Source: DASRBN01 sp035294305
GTDB taxonomy: Bacteria > Chloroflexota > Ktedonobacteria > Ktedonobacterales > Ktedonobacteraceae
NCBI GenBank assembly: GCA_035294305.1
Contig: DATGLD010000014.1
Location: 1-64,000 of the forward strand
Length of the DNA: 64,000 nucleotides
Reading direction: 5' to 3'
Part shown: one piece after another, positions 1 to 7,420 of the stretch
Position numbering within the stretch: the first letter of the stretch is position 1
Layout of the letters: every line of letters starts with the position of its first letter
Notes under the pieces: model-generated
Seen by the model: the letters and a program-made list of their open reading frames with translations, nothing else
The model's database searches: none
Told to the model about the DNA's origin: nothing
Made by a program: the position numbers and the translations under genes

Positions 1-41
1 ATCATCACGTACAGTGTAGTCAGAAAGGTATCTTGGTCCAT
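1..41 (-). CDS. Start of a transposase-like gene, cut by the window edge
   Basis: On the minus strand an ATG at 41 opens a frame that runs off the left edge after 13 codons, reading MDQDTFLTTLYVM. A strong Shine-Dalgarno stretch (AAGGAAAAGGAG) lies just upstream at about 49-60. From memory, this N-terminus resembles insertion-sequence transposases common in Ktedonobacteria. Only 13 residues are visible, so the family cannot be named, and a non-transposase gene remains possible. Confidence 0.4.
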   Translation of the reverse strand, partial: MDQDTFLTTLYVM

Positions 42-442
42 CAGCGAGCTCCTTTTCCTTGTGGATTGGTTAGACAAGCTCACTGTAGGATACAGGATAC
101 CCTTCTTTCAAGTCCTTTCTATTTCACACCAAACGTTTAAGATAATGGAGATAGTATCGATCTGGCATACAGTTCACCCCCGAAGAACTATCAGGTACAA
201 AACGAATAAAAAAGCCTATTGCACACGAGTGCTCCGAAACGTCCCCCAGATTAACAGAACACGACAAGAATTCCATGGAATAAGTCTACTTTCCAAAGAT
301 TATAACATAGAAACGAACAAAGCAGGCAGCGAGTAGTACTTGCGGTTATTAGGTTGGATGAAGAAAGCCTGGCCAAACCCAACCCCAACATGGTAGAATG
401 GATGTACTACCTCAACGTAATACTGTAGGGGCGTATTGATAC
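42..442. other. Gene-free stretch before the ABC exporter
   Basis: No convincing gene is seen. A 91-codon GTG frame at 61-336 has no family resemblance and is rich in rare-looking residues. If the left-edge frame is a transposase, the element's terminus should lie in the first part of this stretch, but no matching inverted repeat is visible. A 12-bp palindrome (CGTAT-TG-ATACG, 432-443) overlaps the first base of the ABC exporter start codon. Confidence 0.5.
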
Positions 443-2368
443 GTGCCAACGAAGGGAATCTACTTGATTAAGCGCGAATTTACTGTAGTCGGCGAGTACC
501 ATTACAACCGTTCCGGCCCGGTACGCTGGATTATTTCCCATCTTACTCGTTATATTCACCTCATTATTGGTTTCATGCTGGCCATTATCCTTGCCAATAT
601 ACTGTATGCTTTGATTCCCGTATTAACCGGCATTGCCTTTAACGTGGTCTTACAGCACGATCAAAGTGGCCTGGCGCATATTTCTCTCATCCTGCTGGCT
701 GTTATATTGATAGGCGGCTGCTTCGACTTGAGCGCCCGTTTCTTCCCGGAACTGCTCGGCAAACGCTTCGCGCGCGACGCGCGCTCAGAGTTGTATGTGA
801 GCTTGCTGGGCAAGAGCCAGACGTTCCACAACCGGCAGCGCATTGGCGACATTATGGCGCGTGCCGCGAACGATATGAGCCAGTTGAGCAATATGATCGC
901 TCCCGGCTCTGACATCATCCTCGACTCCTTCACCAGCCTGACGGTAACACTCGTCTTCATCGGCCTGATTAACCCGCAGCTTCTACTCACGCCATTGCTC
1001 TTTACTGCATCCTTCCTGATCGCCTTGCGTTACTACTCGCGCAAACTGAACCCGGTCTCAGACAGCATGCGCGCGCAGTTTGGAGAGATGAACGCGGGCT
1101 TGAACGAGTCGGTGACAGGGATCGAGGTGGTGAAGGCGACGGCGCAGGAGGAGCAGGAGAAAAGTAAGTTTGAGCGCAACGCCCATCGCTATCGCGATTA
1201 CTTCATCCAGAACGGACGCATCCAGGCATGGTACCTGCCGCCGCTATTGCTTGCGATTGCGATGGTTGCCGCGTTCCTGCACGGACTGCTGCTGGTCACG
1301 CACAACCAGCTTTCCGTCGGCAGCCTGGTAGCGTATATGGGTTTGATGGTGATGCTGCACTATCCTGCCTTCAACTCCAACTGGGCCTTTAGCCTGGTAC
1401 AACTGGGTGTTGCGGGCGCGAGCCGCATCCTGGCTATCCTGCATGAAGAGACCGAACTCGATGAAAACGAGGATGGGTATAACGGTCATATGCAGGGCGA
1501 CATCATGTTCGAGCATGTCTCGTTCAGCTATGGGGGCATTCCCGTCCTCAAGGACATCTCTTTTCACGCGCGACCGGGTGAGACGGTTGCCATTGTTGGT
1601 CAAACGGGCGCCGGTAAAAGCACGCTCACAAAGCTGGTGAATCGCATTTATGATGCGGACGAAGGGCACGTCCTCGTCGATGGAATAGATGTGCGCGACT
1701 GGAGCCTGGACGCGCTGCGCTCGCAGATTTCAACGATTGAGCAGGATATCTTCCTCTTTTCACGCTCTATTCGGGAGAATATCGCCTACGGGCTGGGCCA
1801 GAAGGCTACTCAGAAGGCCATTGAACAGGCCGCACAAGATGCGCAGGCGGATGGCTTTATTCAGAGCTTTAAGGACGGGTACGACACGGTGATCGGCGAG
1901 CGCGGCGTGACGCTTTCCGGCGGACAGCGCCAGCGTATCGCCATTGCCCGCGCGTTGTTGACCGACCCTAGCATCCTCATCCTCGACGATTCGACCAGCG
2001 CCATTGACAGCGCGACTGAGGACGAAATCCAGAGAGCCATCCATCGCCTTTTGCAGGGCCGCACGACGCTCTTGATTACGCACCGCCTCTCGCAGATACG
2101 CTGGGCGGATAAAATACTCGTTTTGAAGCGCGGCGAATTGATAGACCAGGGAACACACGACGAACTGTTGGAGCGTTGCGAGATGTACCAGCGCATCTTT
2201 GCCCATACAGATGGAAAGAAAACGCGACCACTATGGAACGATAGTACCTCAACGCTTCACGCTGTTCCGGCGCTCAATCCAGCTTCTTCTTATCAACGAA
2301 AAACGCTGAACGGCGAACAAGACTCAGGCAAAACGACCGGTAAACTTGTCAATGCTGATGAGCGATAA
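443..2368 (+). CDS. Heterodimeric ABC exporter half-transporter A (degenerate Walker B)
   Basis: A fused permease-ATPase of 641 residues in the MsbA/LmrA/BmrC class, which exports lipids, drugs or peptides across the cytoplasmic membrane. Six membrane helices occupy about residues 38-310. The ATPase domain shows Walker A GQTGAGKST (about 386), a canonical signature LSGGQRQR (about 490), Walker B ILILDDSTSAID (about 510) and H-loop THRLS. The catalytic Glu after Walker B is Asp, so this half should hydrolyse poorly at its own Walker site. The GTG start at 443 has an AGGGG about 12 bases upstream; the next in-frame Met lies inside helix 1. A 48-residue polar tail follows the ATPase. The partner gene begins 17 nt downstream. 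Substrate unknown. Confidence 0.92.
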   Translation: MPTKGIYLIKREFTVVGEYHYNRSGPVRWIISHLTRYIHLIIGFMLAIILANILYALIPVLTGIAFNVVLQHDQSGLAHISLILLAVILIGGCFDLSARFFPELLGKRFARDARSELYVSLLGKSQTFHNRQRIGDIMARAANDMSQLSNMIAPGSDIILDSFTSLTVTLVFIGLINPQLLLTPLLFTASFLIALRYYSRKLNPVSDSMRAQFGEMNAGLNESVTGIEVVKATAQEEQEKSKFERNAHRYRDYFIQNGRIQAWYLPPLLLAIAMVAAFLHGLLLVTHNQLSVGSLVAYMGLMVMLHYPAFNSNWAFSLVQLGVAGASRILAILHEETELDENEDGYNGHMQGDIMFEHVSFSYGGIPVLKDISFHARPGETVAIVGQTGAGKSTLTKLVNRIYDADEGHVLVDGIDVRDWSLDALRSQISTIEQDIFLFSRSIRENIAYGLGQKATQKAIEQAAQDAQADGFIQSFKDGYDTVIGERGVTLSGGQRQRIAIARALLTDPSILILDDSTSAIDSATEDEIQRAIHRLLQGRTTLLITHRLSQIRWADKILVLKRGELIDQGTHDELLERCEMYQRIFAHTDGKKTRPLWNDSTSTLHAVPALNPASSYQRKTLNGEQDSGKTTGKLVNADER

Positions 2369-2385
2369 CCATCTGGAGGATATAC

Positions 2386-4209
2386 ATGGGGTTTATTATG
2401 GATGGCCTGGATGCCGAGGCCTATGACCGTAACTACAGTGATCGCCAGCTGATTGCGCGCATCATCGGCTACTTCCGGCCCAAATTGCGCATCATGATGG
2501 TCATCGCCGCTCTGATCACGTTAACCTCGCTGCTGGACACGGTTTTTCCGGTCTTGATCTCTTACGGCATCAATGCTGTTGTGGCATCGGTCGCCGTACA
2601 GACCATCCTGCTATTAATCATTGCTATTCTGCTGGCCGGAGTCTTCTCCTGGGTCTGCAACTTCTTTCGACAATGGTACACGGCGCGCACTGTAGGAGAT
2701 GTCGTACTAAAACTGCGCAACGATGCATTTCAAGCCGTAGTCGCGCGCGATATGTCCTTCTACGATGAGTTCCCCAGTGGCAAAATCGTCAGCCGTGTTA
2801 CTTCGGACAGCGAGGATTTTGCTACCGTCGTCACACTCGCGCTCAACCTCATCAGCCAGTTGCTGTTGTTCTTCCTGATGGCGGTCGTGCTGCTCATTCG
2901 GAGTGTGGAGCTTGCCCTGCTGACATTTGCGGTTCTACCATTTATCATCGTGGTTGCGCTGCTCTTCCGTCGCATTGCCCGCCGCACCACGCAGCGTTCG
3001 CAACGTTCGATGGCACGTGTGAACGCCAATGTGCAGGAGGTAGTGACCGGCATCACCATCGCCAAGAACTTCCGGCAGGAACAGAATATGTACGAAGAGT
3101 TCAAGCAGATAAACGAGCAATCGTACCAGGTCAATGTGCGTTCAGGCTTCATATATAATGGTGTCTTCCCCGTCTTAGTACTGCTGGCGAATATTGGCAC
3201 AGTGATCGTCGTTTATTTCGGCGGTCTGCGCGTACTCACCCACAACATCTCCGCCGGTGACTGGTTCCTGTTCCTGCAAGGGATACGCTCACTGTGGTTC
3301 CCATTAACCAGCATCGCTTCGTTCTGGAGCCAGTTCCAGCTTGGATTGGCGGCTAGCGAGCGTGTCTTCGCGCTTATCGATGCCGAGCCGCGCATCCACC
3401 AGGACGATGCGCAACTGGTGGGCCGTCTGAAAGGGGAAATCGAGTTCGAAAACGTCTATTTCAGCTACGACGACCGGCAAACCGTACTGGCCGGATTCAA
3501 TCTCAAAATTCCGGCAGGGCAGACTATCGCGATTGTGGGACACACCGGAGCAGGCAAGACCAGCATCGCCCGCCTGGTAGCGCGTTTCTACGAGTTCCAG
3601 GGAGGAAGAATCTTGATTGATGGACGGGATATCCGCTCTTTTGACTTGAGCAATTATCACCGTCACCTGGGCATTGTGCCGCAATCGCCATTTCTCTTCT
3701 CAGGGACTGTGGCCGACAATATCCGCTATGCGCGCCCTGATGCCAGCGCTGAAGAGGTGGAATCGATAGCACAGAGTATTGGCGGTGGCGACTGGCTGGA
3801 TGCGCTGCCGGAAGGTCTGGATACGCTTGTAGGAGAAGCGGGTAGATCGCTCTCGCTGGGGCAGCGCCAGCTGGTTGCCCTGGCGCGCGTACTCTTGCAA
3901 GACCCATCGATCATCATTCTAGACGAAGCAACAGCCAGCGTCGACCCGCTGACCGAGGCCCAGATTCAAGAAGGGCTTGACCTCGTCTTGCGGAATCGTA
4001 CCGCCATCCTGATCGCACACCGTCTCTCGACCATCCGTCATGCCGACCGCATCATCGTGCTTGATCGCGGCAGGATAGTGGAAGAGGGCAACCACGAATC
4101 TTTAATGCAGCAGGGTGGTCATTACGCGCAGCTTTACAATACCTATTGGCGCCATCAATCACCGGATTATCGACCGGGAGAGGGATTTGTGCGAGTGGTT
4201 GGGGCGTGA
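2386..4209 (+). CDS. Heterodimeric ABC exporter half-transporter B (non-canonical signature)
   Basis: The 607-residue second half of the exporter pair, again six helices (about 35-320) followed by an ATPase. Walker A is GHTGAGKTS (about 385), Walker B IIILDEATASVD with the catalytic Glu present (about 510), and H-loop AHRLS. The signature is LSLGQ instead of LSGGQ. In heterodimeric exporters such as TM287/288 or LmrCD, each ATP site uses the Walker motifs of one half and the signature of the other. Here the Asp-bearing Walker B of half A would face this altered signature, giving one degenerate and one competent site. The ATG at 2386 follows GGAGG. An alternative ATG lies 12 bases further on. 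Confidence 0.92.
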   Translation: MGFIMDGLDAEAYDRNYSDRQLIARIIGYFRPKLRIMMVIAALITLTSLLDTVFPVLISYGINAVVASVAVQTILLLIIAILLAGVFSWVCNFFRQWYTARTVGDVVLKLRNDAFQAVVARDMSFYDEFPSGKIVSRVTSDSEDFATVVTLALNLISQLLLFFLMAVVLLIRSVELALLTFAVLPFIIVVALLFRRIARRTTQRSQRSMARVNANVQEVVTGITIAKNFRQEQNMYEEFKQINEQSYQVNVRSGFIYNGVFPVLVLLANIGTVIVVYFGGLRVLTHNISAGDWFLFLQGIRSLWFPLTSIASFWSQFQLGLAASERVFALIDAEPRIHQDDAQLVGRLKGEIEFENVYFSYDDRQTVLAGFNLKIPAGQTIAIVGHTGAGKTSIARLVARFYEFQGGRILIDGRDIRSFDLSNYHRHLGIVPQSPFLFSGTVADNIRYARPDASAEEVESIAQSIGGGDWLDALPEGLDTLVGEAGRSLSLGQRQLVALARVLLQDPSIIILDEATASVDPLTEAQIQEGLDLVLRNRTAILIAHRLSTIRHADRIIVLDRGRIVEEGNHESLMQQGGHYAQLYNTYWRHQSPDYRPGEGFVRVVGA

Positions 4210-4320
4210 TCTCTTCTCGCTATAAGGATGGGCATACCGACCTCACAGCGGGCGAGCACGAGGGGTTCAACTCCTGCAATATTGAGTGCAGCAAGTAATA
4301 ACTGAAAGAGGACTTCTATC

Positions 4321-4827
4321 ATGCAAATACTGGAAACGCAACGGCTCAAACTGATCCCTTTCACCCTGGAACTCAAGAAGATAACACTGGCGAATCGAGC
4401 GAGGCTGCCTGAGATGCTAGGAGTAGCCATCCCCGATGCCTGGCCGGGACCCGATTTGCTGGAAGCGCTCCCTTTTTTTATCGAAGCCATGGAGCAAGAC
4501 CCGGCAGGTCTTGTCTGGGACGGCATTATTATTCACAAAGCTGACCAGGTAGCTATTGGTGGCATCGGCTTTCACGGCGGACCAGATGAGGCGGGAATGG
4601 TGGAGATCGGTTACAATATCATTCCCGCCTATGAAGGACAGGGATATGCAACCGAGATGGTACGTTGTGTCATCGACTGGGCCTTTCATACGCCCGGTAT
4701 TGAGGTGATTACCGCTGAATGCCTTGAGAACAACATTGGCTCCATCAGAGTCCTTGAGAAGGTGAGGATGCATCGTCTTTCACCGGAAGGCAATCGGCTC
4801 AAATGGGAATTACGAAGGAGTCTATAG
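4321..4827 (+). CDS. GNAT-family N-acetyltransferase (RimJ/RimL-like)
   Basis: A 168-residue protein of the RimJ/RimL type, which transfers acetyl from acetyl-CoA to an amine on a protein N-terminus or small molecule. It opens with the typical strand LETQRLKLIPFT. The acetyl-CoA loop appears as IIPAYEGQGYATEMV (about residues 100-114), followed by the late-family pattern ECLENNIGSIRVLEKVRM. Length is normal. AGAGG precedes the ATG by about 9 bases. It lies 111 nt after the ABC pair on the same strand, so co-transcription is possible but not shown. The substrate cannot be read from sequence. Confidence 0.88.
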   Translation: MQILETQRLKLIPFTLELKKITLANRARLPEMLGVAIPDAWPGPDLLEALPFFIEAMEQDPAGLVWDGIIIHKADQVAIGGIGFHGGPDEAGMVEIGYNIIPAYEGQGYATEMVRCVIDWAFHTPGIEVITAECLENNIGSIRVLEKVRMHRLSPEGNRLKWELRRSL

Positions 4828-5059
4828 CCAGTTTTGATACAGAGATTGTGGTGGGGGTGCCGGCACAATTAAGAACTGGACTACATTCGATTGTTCGCTA
4901 AAAAGCTATAGCCACAGGAAGAGCTAGAGTCTAGCCTTTTCCCATATGTCTATACTAATAGCGACTGACTGAGCGGATTCTCAAGAACAGTAAAGGTGAT
5001 TACCTGCCTGTTCCTGGAATAAGAAAGTCCGTCCTGTTGCCTTGATGAGCTTTCACATG

Positions 5060-5374
5060 TCATTCGTCCTTTACACTATGCAACCCTGCTGAAAGGGCAG
5101 CCAGGAGTATCCGCATGAGCATGTTGCCCATCGAGGCTAGTGGCAGACCCAACGGCATTCCTAATGTGATCAGCATAATCGCTCGGCATATTTCTGCCGG
5201 AAGCAAGAAGCTTATGACTGCGTGGTATACCAGGGCCACAATTACGATGTACCCGGTATACGCCAGACCGATCAGAACCCGAACCAGGAACTTACGTGCC
5301 TCTCGATCAAAGAGAGCCATCGATTTGTCCACCGGCTCTTCGTTCATCACAACTTTTTGCTTCCGGGAAGCCAT
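5060..5374 (-). CDS. Small two-helix membrane protein, unknown function
   Basis: A 104-residue protein with a charged N-terminus (about 1-30) and two hydrophobic spans at about 31-56 and 60-95, the first rich in Val, Ile and Tyr. No family is recognised. A GGGGAG lies about 12 bases before the ATG on the minus strand. The two opposite-strand frames over the same bases have no coherent hydrophobic pattern, so this strand is preferred. It stands alone: the neighbours are on the plus strand and more than 200 nt away. Confidence 0.65.
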   Translation of the reverse strand: MASRKQKVVMNEEPVDKSMALFDREARKFLVRVLIGLAYTGYIVIVALVYHAVISFLLPAEICRAIMLITLGMPLGLPLASMGNMLMRILLAALSAGLHSVKDE

Positions 5375-5702
5375 CTATCAGTGGCTCCCCGGAAAGCGGA
5401 ATGGAATATCCATTGACGCTCCTTTGTATGAAGTTCTTAATGTGCCGGTAGAGTCATAATAACACATCATGACGTTCTTCTACGAGGATTGGCTCACAAA
5501 ACTTCTGTGTATTCGTTAACACCTGGAGCGATGTTCACATACATTGAACTATTCGTCTCGTTGTAAGGGCGTACCCTTGTGGTCGCCCTCTCGCTCAATC
5601 CTTACGTACCCCGCTCTAAAGGTTATCGAATCAGCATAACTCTATCGGAGCCTTGCTGCCTCCCTTTTGATATGCTAAGATGTTCTCGTCAATAGTATTG
5701 TC

Positions 5703-5817
5703 CTGATGATTACCCAGAAGTGGACGAGAGATTCTTCGCTGCGCTCAGAATCTCTCGTCCGAAGTCGTCCAGCCATCGCGGTTTCCGCCATCTGGCCCCC
5801 TTCTGAGGAATCACCAG
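5703..5817. repeat. 115-bp inverted-repeat element with internal hairpin (copy 1)
   Basis: The ends are imperfect inverted repeats: left CTGATGATTACCCAGAAGTG and, on the other strand from 5817, CTGGTGATTCCTCAGAAGGG (17 of 21 bases agree over the full ends). Inside is a perfect 14-bp stem, GGACGAGAGATTCT at 5722-5735 pairing with 5747-5760 around an 11-nt loop. Related termini are found at 43696 and 57486-57564. The element is too short to code for protein, so it looks like a MITE- or REPIN-like repeat. The core resembles the widespread bacterial hairpin with GAGATTCTTCGCTGCGCTC. Confidence 0.6.
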
Positions 5818-6060
5818 TATCGTTCAGACCCATCTTTCAAGAAAGGCATGTCTCATGACCCTGGTGATTCGATAGCCCTCAGTTTAGAGCTTGATGGAAG
5901 ACGCAAGCAAAATGGCTGTCATATGGCAGTCTGTGTATTCATGTGACTGGTACTCTGATAAAAGTATCAATTCACGGAATATGTTCTTGCGTCCTGAATT
6001 CATGCGCTCTCAACTGATGGCACGGATAAGCATCAGGATAGAGATGTGTAACCTTGCGTC

Positions 6061-6090
6061 ATCTCCTCTACATTCCTATGTACAGGAGAT
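6061..6090. other. 13-bp hairpin upstream of hypothetical gene
   Basis: ATCTCCTCTACAT (6061-6073) pairs with ATGTACAGGAGAT (6078-6090) with one mismatch around the loop TCCT. It lies about 90 bases before the ATG at 6183. There is no T-run, so it is not a standard terminator. Function unknown. Confidence 0.4.
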
Positions 6091-6182
6091 CATCCCAGGT
6101 AGGTTCTCCCTTTTGCCCTATGCTCATGCCCTGTTGAGCGCGCTCCTTTGCCGTATGAGTATAACGAAATGGAGCGTGAAAG

Positions 6183-6653
6183 ATGCACCGGAAAACCGGG
6201 CGGCGAAAAACCCGTTCATCACAAAACAATCGTCAGACAAAGTGGTACTGGACTAGCCAGGGACTGCTGATACCCCAGCATGGCTGGTTAGGTATGCGAG
6301 AGTACGACAGGCGTCATCCGGCCTCTCACTACAACCTGCATATTCAACCGGTCTGCGGCGGCCAGGATTACCACAATTACCATATCCGATACCTGGGTAT
6401 GAGAGACAATAAGCATGTCTGGTCCGTAATCGATGCGCCTTATGGCATAGAGAAGAGTCGCCGGCTCTATACCTTTTCGAAGGAATCTCACATCCGAGAG
6501 GTGATCGACACTGCCAGCAGCCTGCTAGTCACCGATATGACTAATGATGTTGGAGACCCCTCTCTATGGGCCAGGCTTTTTGAATCCCTGGCATTGATCC
6601 TGTTCGATTTATATCGATACGAACAGGAAAAGACCTCTGAGAGGAGATCATGA
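6183..6653 (+). CDS. Hypothetical protein, 156 residues
   Basis: No family recognised. The first 35 residues are Arg/Lys/Gln-rich; the rest reads like a folded globular protein with aromatic clusters (QDYHNYHIRYLGM) and an amphipathic C-terminal helix (SLWARLFESLALILFDLYRY). GGAG sits 9 bases before the ATG at 6183, which supports this start; an internal ATG at 6291 is an alternative that would drop the basic leader. It may be a real lineage-specific gene or a decayed one, since the surrounding 2 kb contains remnants. Confidence 0.45.
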   Translation: MHRKTGRRKTRSSQNNRQTKWYWTSQGLLIPQHGWLGMREYDRRHPASHYNLHIQPVCGGQDYHNYHIRYLGMRDNKHVWSVIDAPYGIEKSRRLYTFSKESHIREVIDTASSLLVTDMTNDVGDPSLWARLFESLALILFDLYRYEQEKTSERRS

Positions 6654-6708
6654 ACCGGCCAGTTCAGGCATGTCCGAACTTTAGAAACGCACGCTTACAG
6701 ACCTGGGT

Positions 6709-6987
6709 CTAGTCTATCACGCGAATTACCCAGCCTTCGCGCTCGCAATAGGTCTGGCAGGGGCTTTCGTAGCCGGCGAGCGAGGGAAGCGGCACACTGG
6801 CTACGAAGCTTGGAGCCGAACCCGGCAGTCCACTTACATCATAGACCTCGAGCTGATCGAGGGGCGCGTCCATCACGTAGACCCGCTTTTCATCGGGCGA
6901 GAGCGAGATGCAACTCTTTACCTGAAAGAGGTGACTCATGCCGGTATCCTCGTTACGCAGCCGAGACCGACGGCGCCTGCTTGCTGC
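6709..6987 (-). pseudogene. C-terminal remnant of a beta-propeller (YVTN/WD-like) protein
   Basis: The frame ending at 6709 encodes a propeller-blade pattern, CISLSPDEKRVYVMDAP followed by LEVYDVSG, typical of YVTN/lactonase-type proteins. The reading frame stays open upstream of the only ATG (6939) and still looks coding (RLRNEDTG) until a stop at 6988-6990. There is no room for the several blades such proteins need. This is best read as the 3-prime end of a gene that lost its front. A short independent protein is unlikely. Confidence 0.55.
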
Positions 6988-7129
6988 TCAGGACCAGCGC
7001 TAGATGCTCTTATCTCTTCACTAACATCCAAAAGAATTGCGCCGGTACTTAAGGGGTCATATCAAATATCGTGCTGTACGTGAGAGGGCAAATATCCTCT
7101 CTCACGCTTTCTCTGAAGGGAATGGGTAC

Positions 7130-7411
7130 ATGATCACTACTGATATTCTCTTGATATTCTTGTTGTATGCTGCGATTTATTCTGGTGTTTTTCTGGCCTC
7201 ACACTTTTTCAACAGGCCACGGACCTTTCGAGTCCAAATGTTGGTCTTGATCCTTGCCGCAATGCTGGGAACGTTTCTCCTGGTGCTAGCGAGTCGAAAT
7301 GCTTCTTTCCAGACACTTGCCATAGTCCTCACGATTGTTCTCGGGTTTTGCGCGGCATGCCTCATTGCTGCCCTTGAAATAGCACGACAGAGGCAGCTTT
7401 CTCGCAGATAG
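7130..7411 (+). CDS. Small three-helix membrane protein, unknown function
   Basis: From the ATG at 7130 (GAAGGG 10 bases upstream) the protein has 93 residues with hydrophobic spans at about 4-24, 33-52 and 58-80, and a basic tail (RQRQLSRR). An earlier in-frame start at 7037 would add a hydrophilic leader but has no ribosome site. An imperfect hairpin (arms CGTGAGAGG and CCTCTCTCACG, about 7079-7106) precedes the ribosome site. The gene converges on kamD, ending 9 bases from its stop. No family recognised. Confidence 0.6.
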   Translation: MITTDILLIFLLYAAIYSGVFLASHFFNRPRTFRVQMLVLILAAMLGTFLLVLASRNASFQTLAIVLTIVLGFCAACLIAALEIARQRQLSRR

Positions 7412-7420
7412 AAAGCACCT

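Larger units (their letters stand above)
5375..6182. other. Gene-poor stretch with inverted-repeat element and hairpins
   Basis: About 800 bases without a convincing gene. A frame at 5891-6256 (121 codons) is open but shows no family resemblance, and its end overlaps the better-supported frame at 6183. The stretch holds the 115-bp inverted-repeat element (5703-5817), a lone copy of its terminal motif at 5861-5870, and a separate hairpin at 6061-6090. Confidence 0.5.

Noticed and set aside
61..336. 91-codon GTG frame on the plus strand
   Set aside because: No ribosome site, no family resemblance and irregular composition; it overlaps the probable edge of an insertion sequence.
4215..4300. tRNA-like T-arm (GGGGTTCAACTCCT)
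   Set aside because: The stem does not pair fully and no anticodon arm or acceptor stem can be drawn around it.
5891..6256. 121-codon plus-strand frame
   Set aside because: No recognisable domain; its end runs in another frame through the better-supported gene at 6183.
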